Part shown: positions 7,203-13,760 of the stretch, one piece after another
How positions within the stretch are numbered: the first letter of the stretch is position 1
How the letters are laid out: each line of letters opens with the position of its first letter
Source: DTU018 sp029550685
Lineage (GTDB): Bacteria; Bacillota; Syntrophomonadia; Syntrophomonadales; Syntrophomonadaceae
Direction of reading: 5' to 3'
Assembly (NCBI GenBank): GCA_035412805.1
Contig: DAONVO010000056.1
Coordinates: 1 to 14,922 of the forward strand
DNA: 14,922 bases
The notes under the pieces: generated by a model
Databases searched by the model: none
Seen by the model: the letters and a program-made list of their open reading frames with translations, nothing else
Told to the model about the DNA's origin: nothing
Translations under genes and position numbers: made by a program

Positions 7203-7231
7203 TTTTGTATGCAAAGGTGGTACACAAGGTG
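7203..7231 (-). promoter_or_regulatory. Candidate sigma-K-type sporulation promoter
   Basis: On the minus strand CACC (7228-7231) is followed after 16 nt by CATACAAAA (7203-7211). The B. subtilis sigma-K consensus is roughly (A/C)AC(A/C), 16-17 nt, CATAnnnTA; the match is complete at -35 and misses one base at -10. Transcription would begin near 7196, about 30 nt before the ATG at 7166, leaving space for the AAAGGTGG ribosome site. Confidence 0.45.
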
Positions 7232-7239
7232 ACGACATT

Positions 7240-7800
7240 TTACGGAGATACTAAGGGATGGTTTGTTTGCGTTGTTTGTTTCCCACCTTGTTGCAAAACT
7301 TTCATCAGGGATGAAAAAATGCTAAAAGCAGCTAGGGAATTTGCTATATGATGTTTAGGGATACAAGTCCTTAGGTAAGTATTGCTGATGATAAGAACTG
7401 TGAGAAATACCTGAAAACCTTTAAAGATGATTTGAAGCTTAATGACACCGAGGCTACTGGTTTTGTAAAGAGCATTTCCAGCGTTGGGGGTCCAACTGAA
7501 ATTCAAGTTTTGACAACGGGAAACGCAATGAGATTAGAAAGATATGCATAGAAAAAGGCGTATTTTGGGGCAGATTGAGCGTCTCATTGGCGTTAGCTTT
7601 AGGGTGATTCCAAGGATATAAGTGCGAATTCCTGTGAAAGTGGCACCTGTTCAGGGATTTCCGGATGAAGGTGGGAACCAGTAAAAGCGTTTTTATTCCA
7701 TGGTTGTGTTTGATGGTATAGAATTAAAATATAAGAAATTAAGGGACCAATATAAGGATTACCTTTATTTCGGTTTGTCAATTGGGAAGGAGGCGAGCAT
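7240..7800. other. Gene-poor stretch with fragmentary reading frames
   Basis: No convincing gene is present in these 560 nt. Several short rightward frames look protein-like but are broken. One runs 7375-7551 from a preceding stop, with no usable start (NCEKYLKTFKDDLKL, then NDTEATGFVKSISSVGGPTE). Another in a different frame covers about 7511-7606 (NEIRKICIEKGVFWGRLSV). A third (about 7630-7682) reads VRIPVKVAPVQGFPDEGGNQ between stops. The pattern is that of an eroded coding region or mobile-element remnant with frameshifts, but I do not recognise the family. The last 60 nt hold the leader of the XRE-ImmA gene. Confidence 0.4.
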
Positions 7801-8934
7801 ATGGCTACTGGTAGCAAAGTGGAGGTTAGCAAGGATATTTATTTATGGGCGATTGAAGAATCTCAAAAGGACTTTATGGAGATAAAAAATAGATTTAGCA
7901 AAATTGAGGCTTGGATCTCCGGAAGAGAACATCCTACTTTTAGGCAAGTGGAACGCCTGGCTAACTTTTTAGGGGTACCTTTAGGCTATATGTTTTTAAA
8001 TGAACCTCCGAGAACGAATATAATTGAATCTGAATTTAGAACGATTGGAAATAAAATACCAGAAATCAGTAAGGATCTGCAAGATACCTTGTATATTATG
8101 GCTAGGAAAAAGGATTGGTTAAGTGAATATCGCAAGGAAAAAGGTTGGAAGAAACTGCTTCCTGATAGCTTTGGCGATTTCAGTAAGGGTAGTGTTCATA
8201 GGGCTAGGGAGTATCTAGGGCTTGATGAATTTTGGTATAAACAACATAGGGATAAAAGTTCCGCTTTTAAGTACCTCAGAAAGAAACTTGAAAGTAAGGG
8301 GATCATAGTAATGCAAAGCGGAATTGTCGGTTCCAATAATCACCGAAAGCTTAATGTAAATGAGTTTAGGGGCTTTTTATTATATGACGACATCGCACCA
8401 CTTATATTTATAAACAGTAATGATAGTGAAGCTGGGAAAATCTTTACCTTGATCCACGAATATATTCATTTCTTATTGCAAGAGGATGATGTATTTGTCA
8501 ATAAAGACTGCGATGAAACAAATATAAATATGATAACGGCTGACTTTTTAATCCCTGCCTCTCATGTTCAAAAACAATGGGATAACAATAGATCTGAGTT
8601 AAAACAAATAGATGAGCTAAGTAGGTTGTTTCATGTCAGTAGGTTAGCAGTAGCCATTAGACTTAAGGATATGAATAAAATATCCCAGCATGTGGTCGAT
8701 ACCATAAAAAAGCAAACAGAAGTAATGCAAAGTAAAATGGGAGAGAGAGAGTCTGATGGTGGTGGTAACTATTATCTTACCAGCAGATCCCGTCTTGGTG
8801 ATAGCTTTTTAGAGGCGGTAATCCAGGGGGCTGAATCCGGCGATATTAGTTATACTTATGCGTTTAATTTGCTGGATGGTTCTGCAAAACTCTATGACTA
8901 TTTTAAAGAGGAACTTTTCGGCTATGAGGGATAG
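7801..8934 (+). CDS. XRE-family regulator fused to ImmA/IrrE metallo-endopeptidase
   Basis: Protein of 377 aa with two recognised parts. Residues about 12-68 form an XRE-type helix-turn-helix (FSKIEAWISGREHPTFRQVE, RLANFLGVPLGYMF). Residues about 155-270 are an ImmA/IrrE (COG2856) zinc protease domain with the catalytic HEYIH at 219-223 and the downstream helix around DETNINMITADFLIP, probably supplying the third ligand, E239. In phage and mobile-element systems ImmA proteases cleave repressors to switch on genes. Here the DNA-binding part is in the same chain. AAGGAGG lies 7 nt before the ATG. The stop overlaps the DUF4411 gene by 11 nt, so they form one operon. Codons are markedly A+T-rich compared with flanking genes, suggesting transfer. 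Likely an antitoxin or autoregulator of the module (inference). Confidence 0.88.
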   Translation: MATGSKVEVSKDIYLWAIEESQKDFMEIKNRFSKIEAWISGREHPTFRQVERLANFLGVPLGYMFLNEPPRTNIIESEFRTIGNKIPEISKDLQDTLYIMARKKDWLSEYRKEKGWKKLLPDSFGDFSKGSVHRAREYLGLDEFWYKQHRDKSSAFKYLRKKLESKGIIVMQSGIVGSNNHRKLNVNEFRGFLLYDDIAPLIFINSNDSEAGKIFTLIHEYIHFLLQEDDVFVNKDCDETNINMITADFLIPASHVQKQWDNNRSELKQIDELSRLFHVSRLAVAIRLKDMNKISQHVVDTIKKQTEVMQSKMGERESDGGGNYYLTSRSRLGDSFLEAVIQGAESGDISYTYAFNLLDGSAKLYDYFKEELFGYEG

Positions 8935-9415
8935 ATACTTAATTGATGCAAACGTGTTTATAACCGCTCATAGGAAGCTATATCCATTTGATCTTGCCCC
9001 TAGTTTCTGGGAGCAGCGGGTTGAGAAGGCAGCAAGTAGAATCGTAATAATTGAGGAAATCCAAAAAGAGATACGAAAAGGCCAGGATTTACTAGCGGAA
9101 TGGTATGAAAGGGAATGCTACAAATTTACCGTTTTAGGGATACCAGAGCCAGAAGTGATAGCAGCCTATAGAATGATAATTAATTCGATAAATGCTAATG
9201 GACAGTACACGGCATTAGCCAAAAGAGAATTCGCTTCGTCGGCAGATTCATGGCTGTGCGCTTATGGGTTGGCCTTTGAGGGAACCATAGTTACTTTAGA
9301 AACATATGATGCTGGGATAAAAAATAGGGTAAAAATACCCAATGTTTGCCGGAAATTTGAAATTGATTACATTGACTTATTACAGTTCATGAGGGAAATA
9401 GGTATAAAGTTATAG
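8924..9415 (+). CDS. DUF4411 family PIN-like protein, probable toxin partner
   Basis: Protein of 163 aa resembling DUF4411, a group related to PIN nucleases. It begins RYLIDANVFITAHR, with an Asp (D8) after the first strand as in PIN domains. Further candidate metal-binding acids are E44/E45 (VIIEEIQKEI), D108 (ASSADSWLCAYG) and E126 or D129 (TIVTLETYD). The ATG at 8924 is chosen because it puts D8 at the end of the first strand and overlaps the protease gene stop by 11 nt; the frame could open at 8858, but that adds 22 residues read from inside the ImmA gene. Such proteins are often found next to ImmA/IrrE-XRE proteins and are predicted toxins. A metal-dependent RNase activity is inferred, not shown. 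Confidence 0.82.
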   Translation: MRDRYLIDANVFITAHRKLYPFDLAPSFWEQRVEKAASRIVIIEEIQKEIRKGQDLLAEWYERECYKFTVLGIPEPEVIAAYRMIINSINANGQYTALAKREFASSADSWLCAYGLAFEGTIVTLETYDAGIKNRVKIPNVCRKFEIDYIDLLQFMREIGIKL

Positions 9416-9449
9416 CTTGTAACAAATGCCTAATATTTATAATCATATC

Positions 9450-9470
9450 GGAACAAAGGGACGGTTCTAT
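9450..9470. repeat. Short repeat-like motif seen near transposons in Clostridia
   Basis: The stretch centred on AAAGGGACGGTTC (9455-9467) carries a small internal inverted pair (GAAC and GTTC). From memory, sequences of this type occur in many Clostridia genomes next to REP-associated Y1 transposases or as their scattered remnants. No transposase is present in this window. It lies 35 nt after the DUF4411 stop, at the edge of the putative acquired module. Confidence 0.3.
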
Positions 9471-9511
9471 TGGATTGTGAATCTGTATTCTAAAATAAGT
9501 CAATCATAACA

Positions 9512-9565
9512 CGCCCCGTGAGATAGCAAGTAAATAAGTGCTGCCACGGGGCGCAGACAGTTTTT
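9512..9565 (+). terminator. Probable terminator of the XRE-ImmA/DUF4411 operon
   Basis: CGCCCCGTG (9512-9520) and CACGGGGCG (9545-9553) form a perfect 9-bp, very GC-rich stem. The 24-nt loop can add an inner AGCA/TGCT pairing. A run of five T (9561-9565) follows after 7 nt on the plus strand. The hairpin lies about 100 nt after the DUF4411 stop and 55 nt beyond the stop of the convergent MBL gene, so it may serve both directions. Confidence 0.6.
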
Positions 9566-9607
9566 CCATGTGATACTTATAAAATAAAAATCATGCCAAA
9601 TCAGCGT

Positions 9608-10417
9608 CTACAAATTGCAGTGGGTGAGGGCGGAGTTAATCAAGTTATTTACACTGAATTGACCGTTGGTTAATTCTGCCATACGGCTTTCCCTGCCAAA
9701 AACCGTGTGGCGGATATCGTCAATGGAATGGCCGGAGTGATGCAGGTTTATGATCTGCTGGGTAACCGACTGCAGATAAGACAGGAGGTTGGTAACTGCC
9801 TGGCGGCCCTGGGGCAAAATTTGCCCCATCGAAGTAAAGAGGGCAAATTCGTCGGGGGCACAAGATAGCAAATACCGCAAAGACTTCATTATTTCATGAA
9901 CATTTTCTTCCGGGCGCAGAACCTTGGGGCGCTCAGAAATAAATAAATCTCCGCTGAAGCACCAACCCTGTTCATTTTCCAGCAGGACTACATGGCCCGG
10001 ACAATGACCGGGGGTATGGAGAACTTCAAAAGTGTAGTGTGGGGTTTTAATGACTGGACCCAGTTCCTGGGCATCTACTGGCTGGGGGTATCCCCACGCG
10101 ATTTCCTGATAAGGGTATAGAGTTGGAACCTGCCGCATTAAAGGCAGGGAGTCACGGTGAGCGTACATAGGCAATTGCCTCTGTTGGTGCAGCAGCCAGT
10201 TGGCAGCAATATGGTCTTCATGGTAGTGGGTATTCACTATCTGCTCCACATGGTAATCGGCCAGAAAATCCACCAACTCCTGGGCAGTATGCTGGCAGCC
10301 GCTGTCTATGAGCAACCCGTCCACCAGGTAAGCAGCTACCCAGTAAAGCGGTTGCCCGTTAAAAACCCGGCTCATACGTATTTGTAACACTTCTCCATAC
10401 TTTTGGATCTCTATCAT
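9608..10417 (-). CDS. Metallo-beta-lactamase-fold hydrolase lacking the usual last metal-binding motif
   Basis: Cytoplasmic protein of 269 aa with the metallo-beta-lactamase (glyoxalase II-like) fold. Metal-binding features are THYHEDH (H64, H66, D68, H69), HTPGHCPGH (H138) and FSGDLF (D157). The region that normally ends the active site with a PGHG-type motif reads FTSMGQILPQGR here (about 194-205), so the last histidine ligand appears to be missing. The C-terminal 60 residues are helical, as in the LACTB2/GloB-like group. GGGGGGAGG lies about 6 nt before the ATG. The substrate is unknown; thioester, lactone or other hydrolase roles are all possible. It is divergent from the ABC importer and not obviously linked to it. 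The altered site could mean a changed or single-metal mechanism. Confidence 0.88.
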   Translation of the reverse strand: MIEIQKYGEVLQIRMSRVFNGQPLYWVAAYLVDGLLIDSGCQHTAQELVDFLADYHVEQIVNTHYHEDHIAANWLLHQQRQLPMYAHRDSLPLMRQVPTLYPYQEIAWGYPQPVDAQELGPVIKTPHYTFEVLHTPGHCPGHVVLLENEQGWCFSGDLFISERPKVLRPEENVHEIMKSLRYLLSCAPDEFALFTSMGQILPQGRQAVTNLLSYLQSVTQQIINLHHSGHSIDDIRHTVFGRESRMAELTNGQFSVNNLINSALTHCNL

Positions 10418-10455
10418 AATTGCCTCCCCCCTTCTATCATAGACTATTACTATTC

Positions 10456-10486
10456 ACCCGCATTATTTCCTGCTTTACGTGCGGGT
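10456..10486. repeat. Hairpin in the divergent intergenic region
   Basis: ACCCGCA (10456-10462) and TGCGGGT (10480-10486) form a perfect 7-bp stem with a 17-nt loop. It lies about 40 nt upstream of the MBL gene start and about 180 nt upstream of the binding-protein gene. It could be an operator or part of the MBL gene leader. No T-tract follows, and the surroundings do not match a riboswitch that I know. Confidence 0.35.
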
Positions 10487-10663
10487 TGCCCAGATGTAAA
10501 AATTAAACACCTTTGATCGAACTGATGGTGCCTGTCTTCCTTCAGTGTACTTAGCAGATATTTAACCCAAGAGTGTGACACCGTTTATTGGTACTGTCCA
10601 TATACTACTACTAAAAAGCCTATAAACTGGCTGTGCTCAGAGAGTAAGAGGAGGGGATAGTAC

Positions 10664-11683
10664 ATGAAACGGGTTAATGTGTGGCTGGCTTTAGTGTTAA
10701 TATGCGGATTGCTGGCCACCTCCCTGGTTGGCTGCGGGAAATTTGAGGAAAGCGAACAATCGCTGACCAAAGTACGTTACTGCGAAGTGGTGCGCTCTAT
10801 TTTCTATGCACCTGTGTATGTGGCTATTAATGAAGGCTTCTTTGCTGATGAAGGATTGGAAATTGAACTCACTACCGGGCAGGGTGCTGACAAGGTAATG
10901 ACTGCGCTGCTGTCCGGAGGAGCCGACATCGGTCTGGCCGGTCCTGAAGCTACGGTATATGTGTTAAATCAGGGGCAGGAGGACTATGTGGTAAACTTTG
11001 CCCAGCTTACTAAAAGGGACGGTTCCTTCTTAGTCGGCCGCGAACCAGAGCCTGATTTTAAGTGGGAAAACCTGCGCGGAAAAACCGTTATAGGGGGCAG
11101 GCCTGGCGGAGTACCCCAGATGGTTTTGGAACATGTATTGAAAAAACATGGCCTTACTCCCGGTAAAGATGTTGAGATTATAACAAATTTACAGTTTACT
11201 GCCACTACTGGGGCTTTTATCGGCGGTACCGGCGATTATGTAGCCAATTTTGAACCCAATGCCAGTCAGCTGGAAAAGGAAGGTTATGGCTATGTAGTGG
11301 CATCCCTGGGAGTAGCCGGCGGGGAAGTACCCTACACGGTGTTTGGAGCTCGCAAAAGCTATATAGCGGAAAACCCAAAGGTTATTCAACGCTTTACCAA
11401 CGCAGTCTACCGGGGACAGCTATGGGTAGAGAGTCACAGTTCCGAAGAAATAGCCCGATCCATACAATCCTTTTTCCCGGATACCGATTTAGAGCTGATA
11501 ACCATGGTGGTGGAACGTTACAAAACCCAGGATACCTGGGCTAAAGATCCGATCATGAAAAGCGAGTCGCTGGATAGACTTCAGGAAATTATTATTGAAG
11601 CGGGAGAACTCAGTGAACCGGTGGATTCAAATCTGCTGATTACTCATGAATTTGCTCTGCAGGCTATGAAAGAGGTGCAATAA
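10664..11683 (+). CDS. ABC importer substrate-binding lipoprotein, SsuA/NMT1/ThiY family
   Basis: Extracytoplasmic solute-binding lipoprotein of 339 aa. The N-terminus is a lipoprotein signal ending in LVGC, with the acylated cysteine at residue 24. The mature part matches the periplasmic-binding fold of the nitrate/sulfonate/taurine and NMT1/ThiY superfamily: RSIFYAPVYVAINEGFFADE, GADKVMTALLSGGADIGLAG near 79-98, and a GGRPGGVPQ hinge segment near 145-153. AGAGGAGGGG precedes the ATG by about 7 nt. Members bind sulfonates, nitrate, bicarbonate, riboflavin or thiamine-precursor pyrimidines, and the sequence alone does not distinguish these. The matching ATPase and permease follow, though 461 nt away. 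The neighbouring adenine-deaminase-like gene allows a guess of a nitrogen heterocycle ligand, but this is weak. Confidence 0.87.
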   Translation: MKRVNVWLALVLICGLLATSLVGCGKFEESEQSLTKVRYCEVVRSIFYAPVYVAINEGFFADEGLEIELTTGQGADKVMTALLSGGADIGLAGPEATVYVLNQGQEDYVVNFAQLTKRDGSFLVGREPEPDFKWENLRGKTVIGGRPGGVPQMVLEHVLKKHGLTPGKDVEIITNLQFTATTGAFIGGTGDYVANFEPNASQLEKEGYGYVVASLGVAGGEVPYTVFGARKSYIAENPKVIQRFTNAVYRGQLWVESHSSEEIARSIQSFFPDTDLELITMVVERYKTQDTWAKDPIMKSESLDRLQEIIIEAGELSEPVDSNLLITHEFALQAMKEVQ

Positions 11684-11742
11684 CCCGGCAATCGTTAACT
11701 GTAGTGCAGTTACTATGAATGAAAAAATTGTGCTCGGCTTGA

Positions 11743-11795
11743 GCAGGAGTATTAGCCGGGCGAGTGACTTACGACGAGCCGGGTAATACTCCTGC
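11743..11795. repeat. Long hairpin in the spacer between binding-protein and ATPase genes
   Basis: GCAGGAGTATTA (11743-11754) and TAATACTCCTGC (11784-11795) are perfectly complementary over 12 bp. After one G/G mismatch the stem extends by a CCGG/CCGG pairing, giving 16 pairs and a loop of about 19 nt. There is no T-tract downstream on the plus strand, so it is unlikely to be a plain terminator. It starts 60 nt after the lipoprotein stop. It may stabilise the 3' end of an upstream mRNA segment or be part of a mobile repeat. Confidence 0.6.
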
Positions 11796-11842
11796 CTTCC
11801 GACATACATTCCTGCTAAGCTGTGATTAGTGTAGATCAACAT

Positions 11843-11876
11843 GAGATTGCCACGAGATTCGTACTCGCAATTGTCA
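11843..11876 (-). repeat. Diverged copy of the dispersed palindromic repeat
   Basis: GAGATTGC (11843-11850) and CTCGCAATTGTCA (11864-11876) match the two ends of the reverse complement of the clearer repeat at 11919-11948, while the middle has diverged. It is therefore a decayed copy in opposite orientation to its neighbour. Confidence 0.5.
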
Positions 11877-11910
11877 CCAGTAGAACAAGCCACGATGAAT
11901 GAGAAGACAC

Positions 11911-12012
11911 CTTTTGTGTCATTGCGAGCGCAGCGAAGCAATCTCAAAAGAGGTTCGCAGGCTGTGGAAAAGAGATCACCACGTCGCTTCGCTCCTCGTG
12001 ATGACACAAAAG
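11911..12012. repeat. MITE-like dispersed repeat with 12-bp terminal inverted repeats
   Basis: CTTTTGTGTCAT (11911-11922) and ATGACACAAAAG (12001-12012) are perfect 12-bp inverted ends of a 102-bp unit. Similarity continues inward: TTGCGAGCGCAGCGAAGCAA on the left arm, and on the reversed right arm CACGAGGAGCGAAGCGACGT. This GTCATTGCGAG...GAAGCAATCTC family is a well-known palindromic repeat scattered in the genomes of many bacteria. No transposase is encoded. A 66-residue open frame runs through the repeat, but such frames in this repeat type are spurious. The insertion separates the importer lipoprotein gene from its ATPase gene. Confidence 0.75.
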
Positions 12013-12090
12013 GAAGCCATTTTTACAGCAATGACATTTGAGCAGACCGCGATGGCACGGTGAGAACATTTTCAAAACAAATGATTAGCG

Positions 12091-12124
12091 AAGGCAGCTC
12101 AGCTATGGCTTATCTGCCTTTTGA
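12091..12124 (+). terminator. Terminator-like or attenuator hairpin before the ATPase gene
   Basis: AAGGCAG (12091-12097) and CTGCCTT (12114-12120) pair perfectly, with a possible inner AGC/GCT step closing on a tetraloop. A run of four T (12119-12122) overlaps and follows the stem. It ends about 10 nt before the GGAGG of the ATPase gene, so it could lower transcription of the ATPase and permease relative to the lipoprotein, as is common for binding-protein operons, or block access to the ribosome site. Confidence 0.45.
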
Positions 12125-12144
12125 AATCCATGGAGGCAGTTGTG

Positions 12145-12897
12145 ATGAGTGATTGTAAAGTATGCTTACAGGACATTGCTATGACCTTTCAGACTCCTGA
12201 AGGAGAAACGGAAGCTATTCAGAGTATTTCCCTGGATGTTTATGAGGGGGAGTTCGTTAGTATAGTGGGACCCAGTGGGTGTGGCAAGTCTACCATATTA
12301 AACATCTTGGCGGGTCTCCTGGAACCTACCCGCGGTACTGTCAAAGTTCAGGGAAAAGTGGGGTACATGTTTCAAAAGGACCATCTCTTTGAATGGCGCA
12401 ATGTCCTGCGCAATTGCCTGATTGGACCCGAAATCCAAAAGCAGGATTTAAAATCAGCCCGGACTTATGTAGAACAGCTGTTGTGTAAATACGGCCTGGG
12501 TGACTTTTTATATCATTATCCACGCCAGCTATCCGGAGGTATGCGCCAGCGAGTGGCCCTAATTCGGACCCTGGCGGTATGCCCTGATATTCTCCTGCTG
12601 GATGAACCTTTTTCCGCTCTAGATTACCAGACCCGGCTGACCGTGGTAGATGAAGTGTGGAATATCCTGCGCCAGGAGAAAATGACGGCTATCATAGTAA
12701 CCCACGATATTGCTGAAGCCATATCTTTATCTGACCGTATCTACGTCCTATCGCGCCGTCCAGCTATTGTCAAAAACATTTATACGATTGAAAGGACCGT
12801 TCCGGGGCAAACCCCTTTGCAAAATCGCAAAGACGAACGTTTCCGTATTTACTTCGACCAGATCTGGAAGGAGCTGGACATCCATGCCGAAGTCTAA
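12145..12897 (+). CDS. ABC importer ATP-binding protein, SsuB/TauB/ThiZ type
   Basis: Cytoplasmic ATPase of 250 aa that powers the importer. Walker A GPSGCGKST is at 42-50, Q-loop YMFQ at 74-77, signature LSGGM at 129-133, Walker B ILLLDEP at 149-155 and switch histidine THD at 187. The sequence KDHLFEWRNVLRN after the Q-loop is typical of the nitrate/sulfonate/taurine branch. The start ATG at 12145 lies 8 nt after GGAGG (12132-12136). An adjoining GTG at 12142 is also possible, while the upstream in-frame TTG at 12121 lies before the ribosome site. It overlaps the permease gene by 14 nt. Its pairing with the lipoprotein gene upstream is inferred from family match, despite the 461-nt spacer. 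Confidence 0.9.
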   Translation: MSDCKVCLQDIAMTFQTPEGETEAIQSISLDVYEGEFVSIVGPSGCGKSTILNILAGLLEPTRGTVKVQGKVGYMFQKDHLFEWRNVLRNCLIGPEIQKQDLKSARTYVEQLLCKYGLGDFLYHYPRQLSGGMRQRVALIRTLAVCPDILLLDEPFSALDYQTRLTVVDEVWNILRQEKMTAIIVTHDIAEAISLSDRIYVLSRRPAIVKNIYTIERTVPGQTPLQNRKDERFRIYFDQIWKELDIHAEV

Positions 12898-13693
12898 TCA
12901 TATATCTCCACAACGCCTCCAGTACTTGCGTGAACAGAAAATACGGAGGATTAGTATTTTCAGTACCCAATTAGCTGTGCTGGTAGTGTTCTTTGTTCTG
13001 TGGGAAGTAGCCGCTGATCTAAAATGGGTGGATTCTTTTGTAACCAGTCAGCCTTCCCGGATGTGGCAGACCCTGCTCACTATGCACAATACCGGGGAGT
13101 TGTATTTACATGTCTGGACCACGGTCTGGGAGACTATTATAGGATTTACCTCCGGTACCCTAGGAGGGCTGGCTATAGCTATAATCCTGTGGTGGTCCCC
13201 GTTTTTAGCCCGGGTAGCCGACCCTTATCTGGTGGTGCTGAATGCCCTGCCCAAAGTGGCTCTGGGCCCTATTCTCATTGTCTGGCTGGGCAATGGCCAG
13301 CCGGCTATTATTGTTATGGCCCTGCTTATATCAATTATTGTTACCATCATCAGTATGCTGCAGGGATTTCTGTCTGTGGATGAAGACAAGATCAGATTGA
13401 TGCAGGCTTTCGGAGCCGGGAAGATAACTATTTTCATCAAGGTTATACTGCCTGCCAGCCTGCCCAATATGATTTCCGCCTTAAAAGTCAATGTAGGCCT
13501 TTCCTGGGTAGGAGTCATCATGGGAGAATTCTTAGTCTCTAAAGCCGGTCTAGGTCATCTTATAATCTACGGCGGACAGGTATTTCATTTGGATTTGGTG
13601 ATGACCAGTGTGATCATCCTAGCGCTGTGTGCTGCGGTTATGTATGTGGCAGTGGCTTACCTTGAGTCCAAGCTGCTGCGCTGGCAATCTTAG
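12884..13693 (+). CDS. ABC importer permease, SsuC/ThiX type
   Basis: Integral membrane permease of 269 aa, BPD_transp_1 family. Hydrophobic segments begin near residues 25, 75, 100, 125, 190 and 225. The EAA-type cytoplasmic loop that contacts the ATPase is visible: MQAFGAGKITIFIKVILPAS, then LPNMISALKVNVGLSWVGVI (about 171-210), followed by MGEFLVSKAGLGHLI. The start ATG at 12884 is taken because AAGGAG lies about 10 nt upstream and the family N-terminus follows; the open frame extends back to 12710 but would lie inside the ATPase gene. The 14-nt overlap indicates coupled translation with the ATPase. Substrate unresolved, as for its partners. Confidence 0.9.
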   Translation: MPKSNHISPQRLQYLREQKIRRISIFSTQLAVLVVFFVLWEVAADLKWVDSFVTSQPSRMWQTLLTMHNTGELYLHVWTTVWETIIGFTSGTLGGLAIAIILWWSPFLARVADPYLVVLNALPKVALGPILIVWLGNGQPAIIVMALLISIIVTIISMLQGFLSVDEDKIRLMQAFGAGKITIFIKVILPASLPNMISALKVNVGLSWVGVIMGEFLVSKAGLGHLIIYGGQVFHLDLVMTSVIILALCAAVMYVAVAYLESKLLRWQS

Positions 13694-13718
13694 CTGCACC
13701 AGATTTTCACCGGGTGGG

Positions 13719-13745
13719 GCATCCAAGCTGCTACCCAGTTTTTTG
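13719..13745 (+). terminator. Weak terminator-like element after the permease gene
   Basis: GGGTGG (13722-13727) can pair with CTACCC (13731-13737 region), with one G-U pair, followed by a run of six T (about 13739-13744). The stem is only about 6 bp, so termination would be partial. It lies between the importer operon and the deaminase gene, and some read-through into the deaminase gene is plausible. Confidence 0.3.
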
Positions 13746-13760
13746 AGCACAGCAAAAGGA

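Noticed and set aside
7240..7506. 88-residue leftward open frame
   Set aside because: No ribosome site and no family resemblance. It lies opposite protein-like fragments on the other strand and overlaps the sigma-K-like promoter neighbourhood.
7700..7885. 61-residue rightward open frame overlapping the start of the XRE-ImmA gene
   Set aside because: It overlaps the well-supported gene by 85 nt in another frame and has no ribosome site. Its first 33 codons look protein-like, so a tiny leader peptide is not fully excluded.
10418..10663. Possible TPP, purine or other known riboswitch upstream of the importer
   Set aside because: None of the conserved core patterns I know (for example CUGAGA of the TPP type) were found; only a 7-bp hairpin is present.
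11013..11025. Second copy of AAAGGGACGGTTC, matching 9455-9467
   Set aside because: Inside the lipoprotein gene it encodes an ordinary in-frame segment (KRDGSF), and the similarity does not extend outward, so chance is the simplest explanation.
11841..12041. 66-residue rightward open frame (SLRAQRSNL, RRFAPRDD)
   Set aside because: It is read straight through the dispersed palindromic repeats; this type of frame appears wherever the repeat occurs and has no ribosome site.
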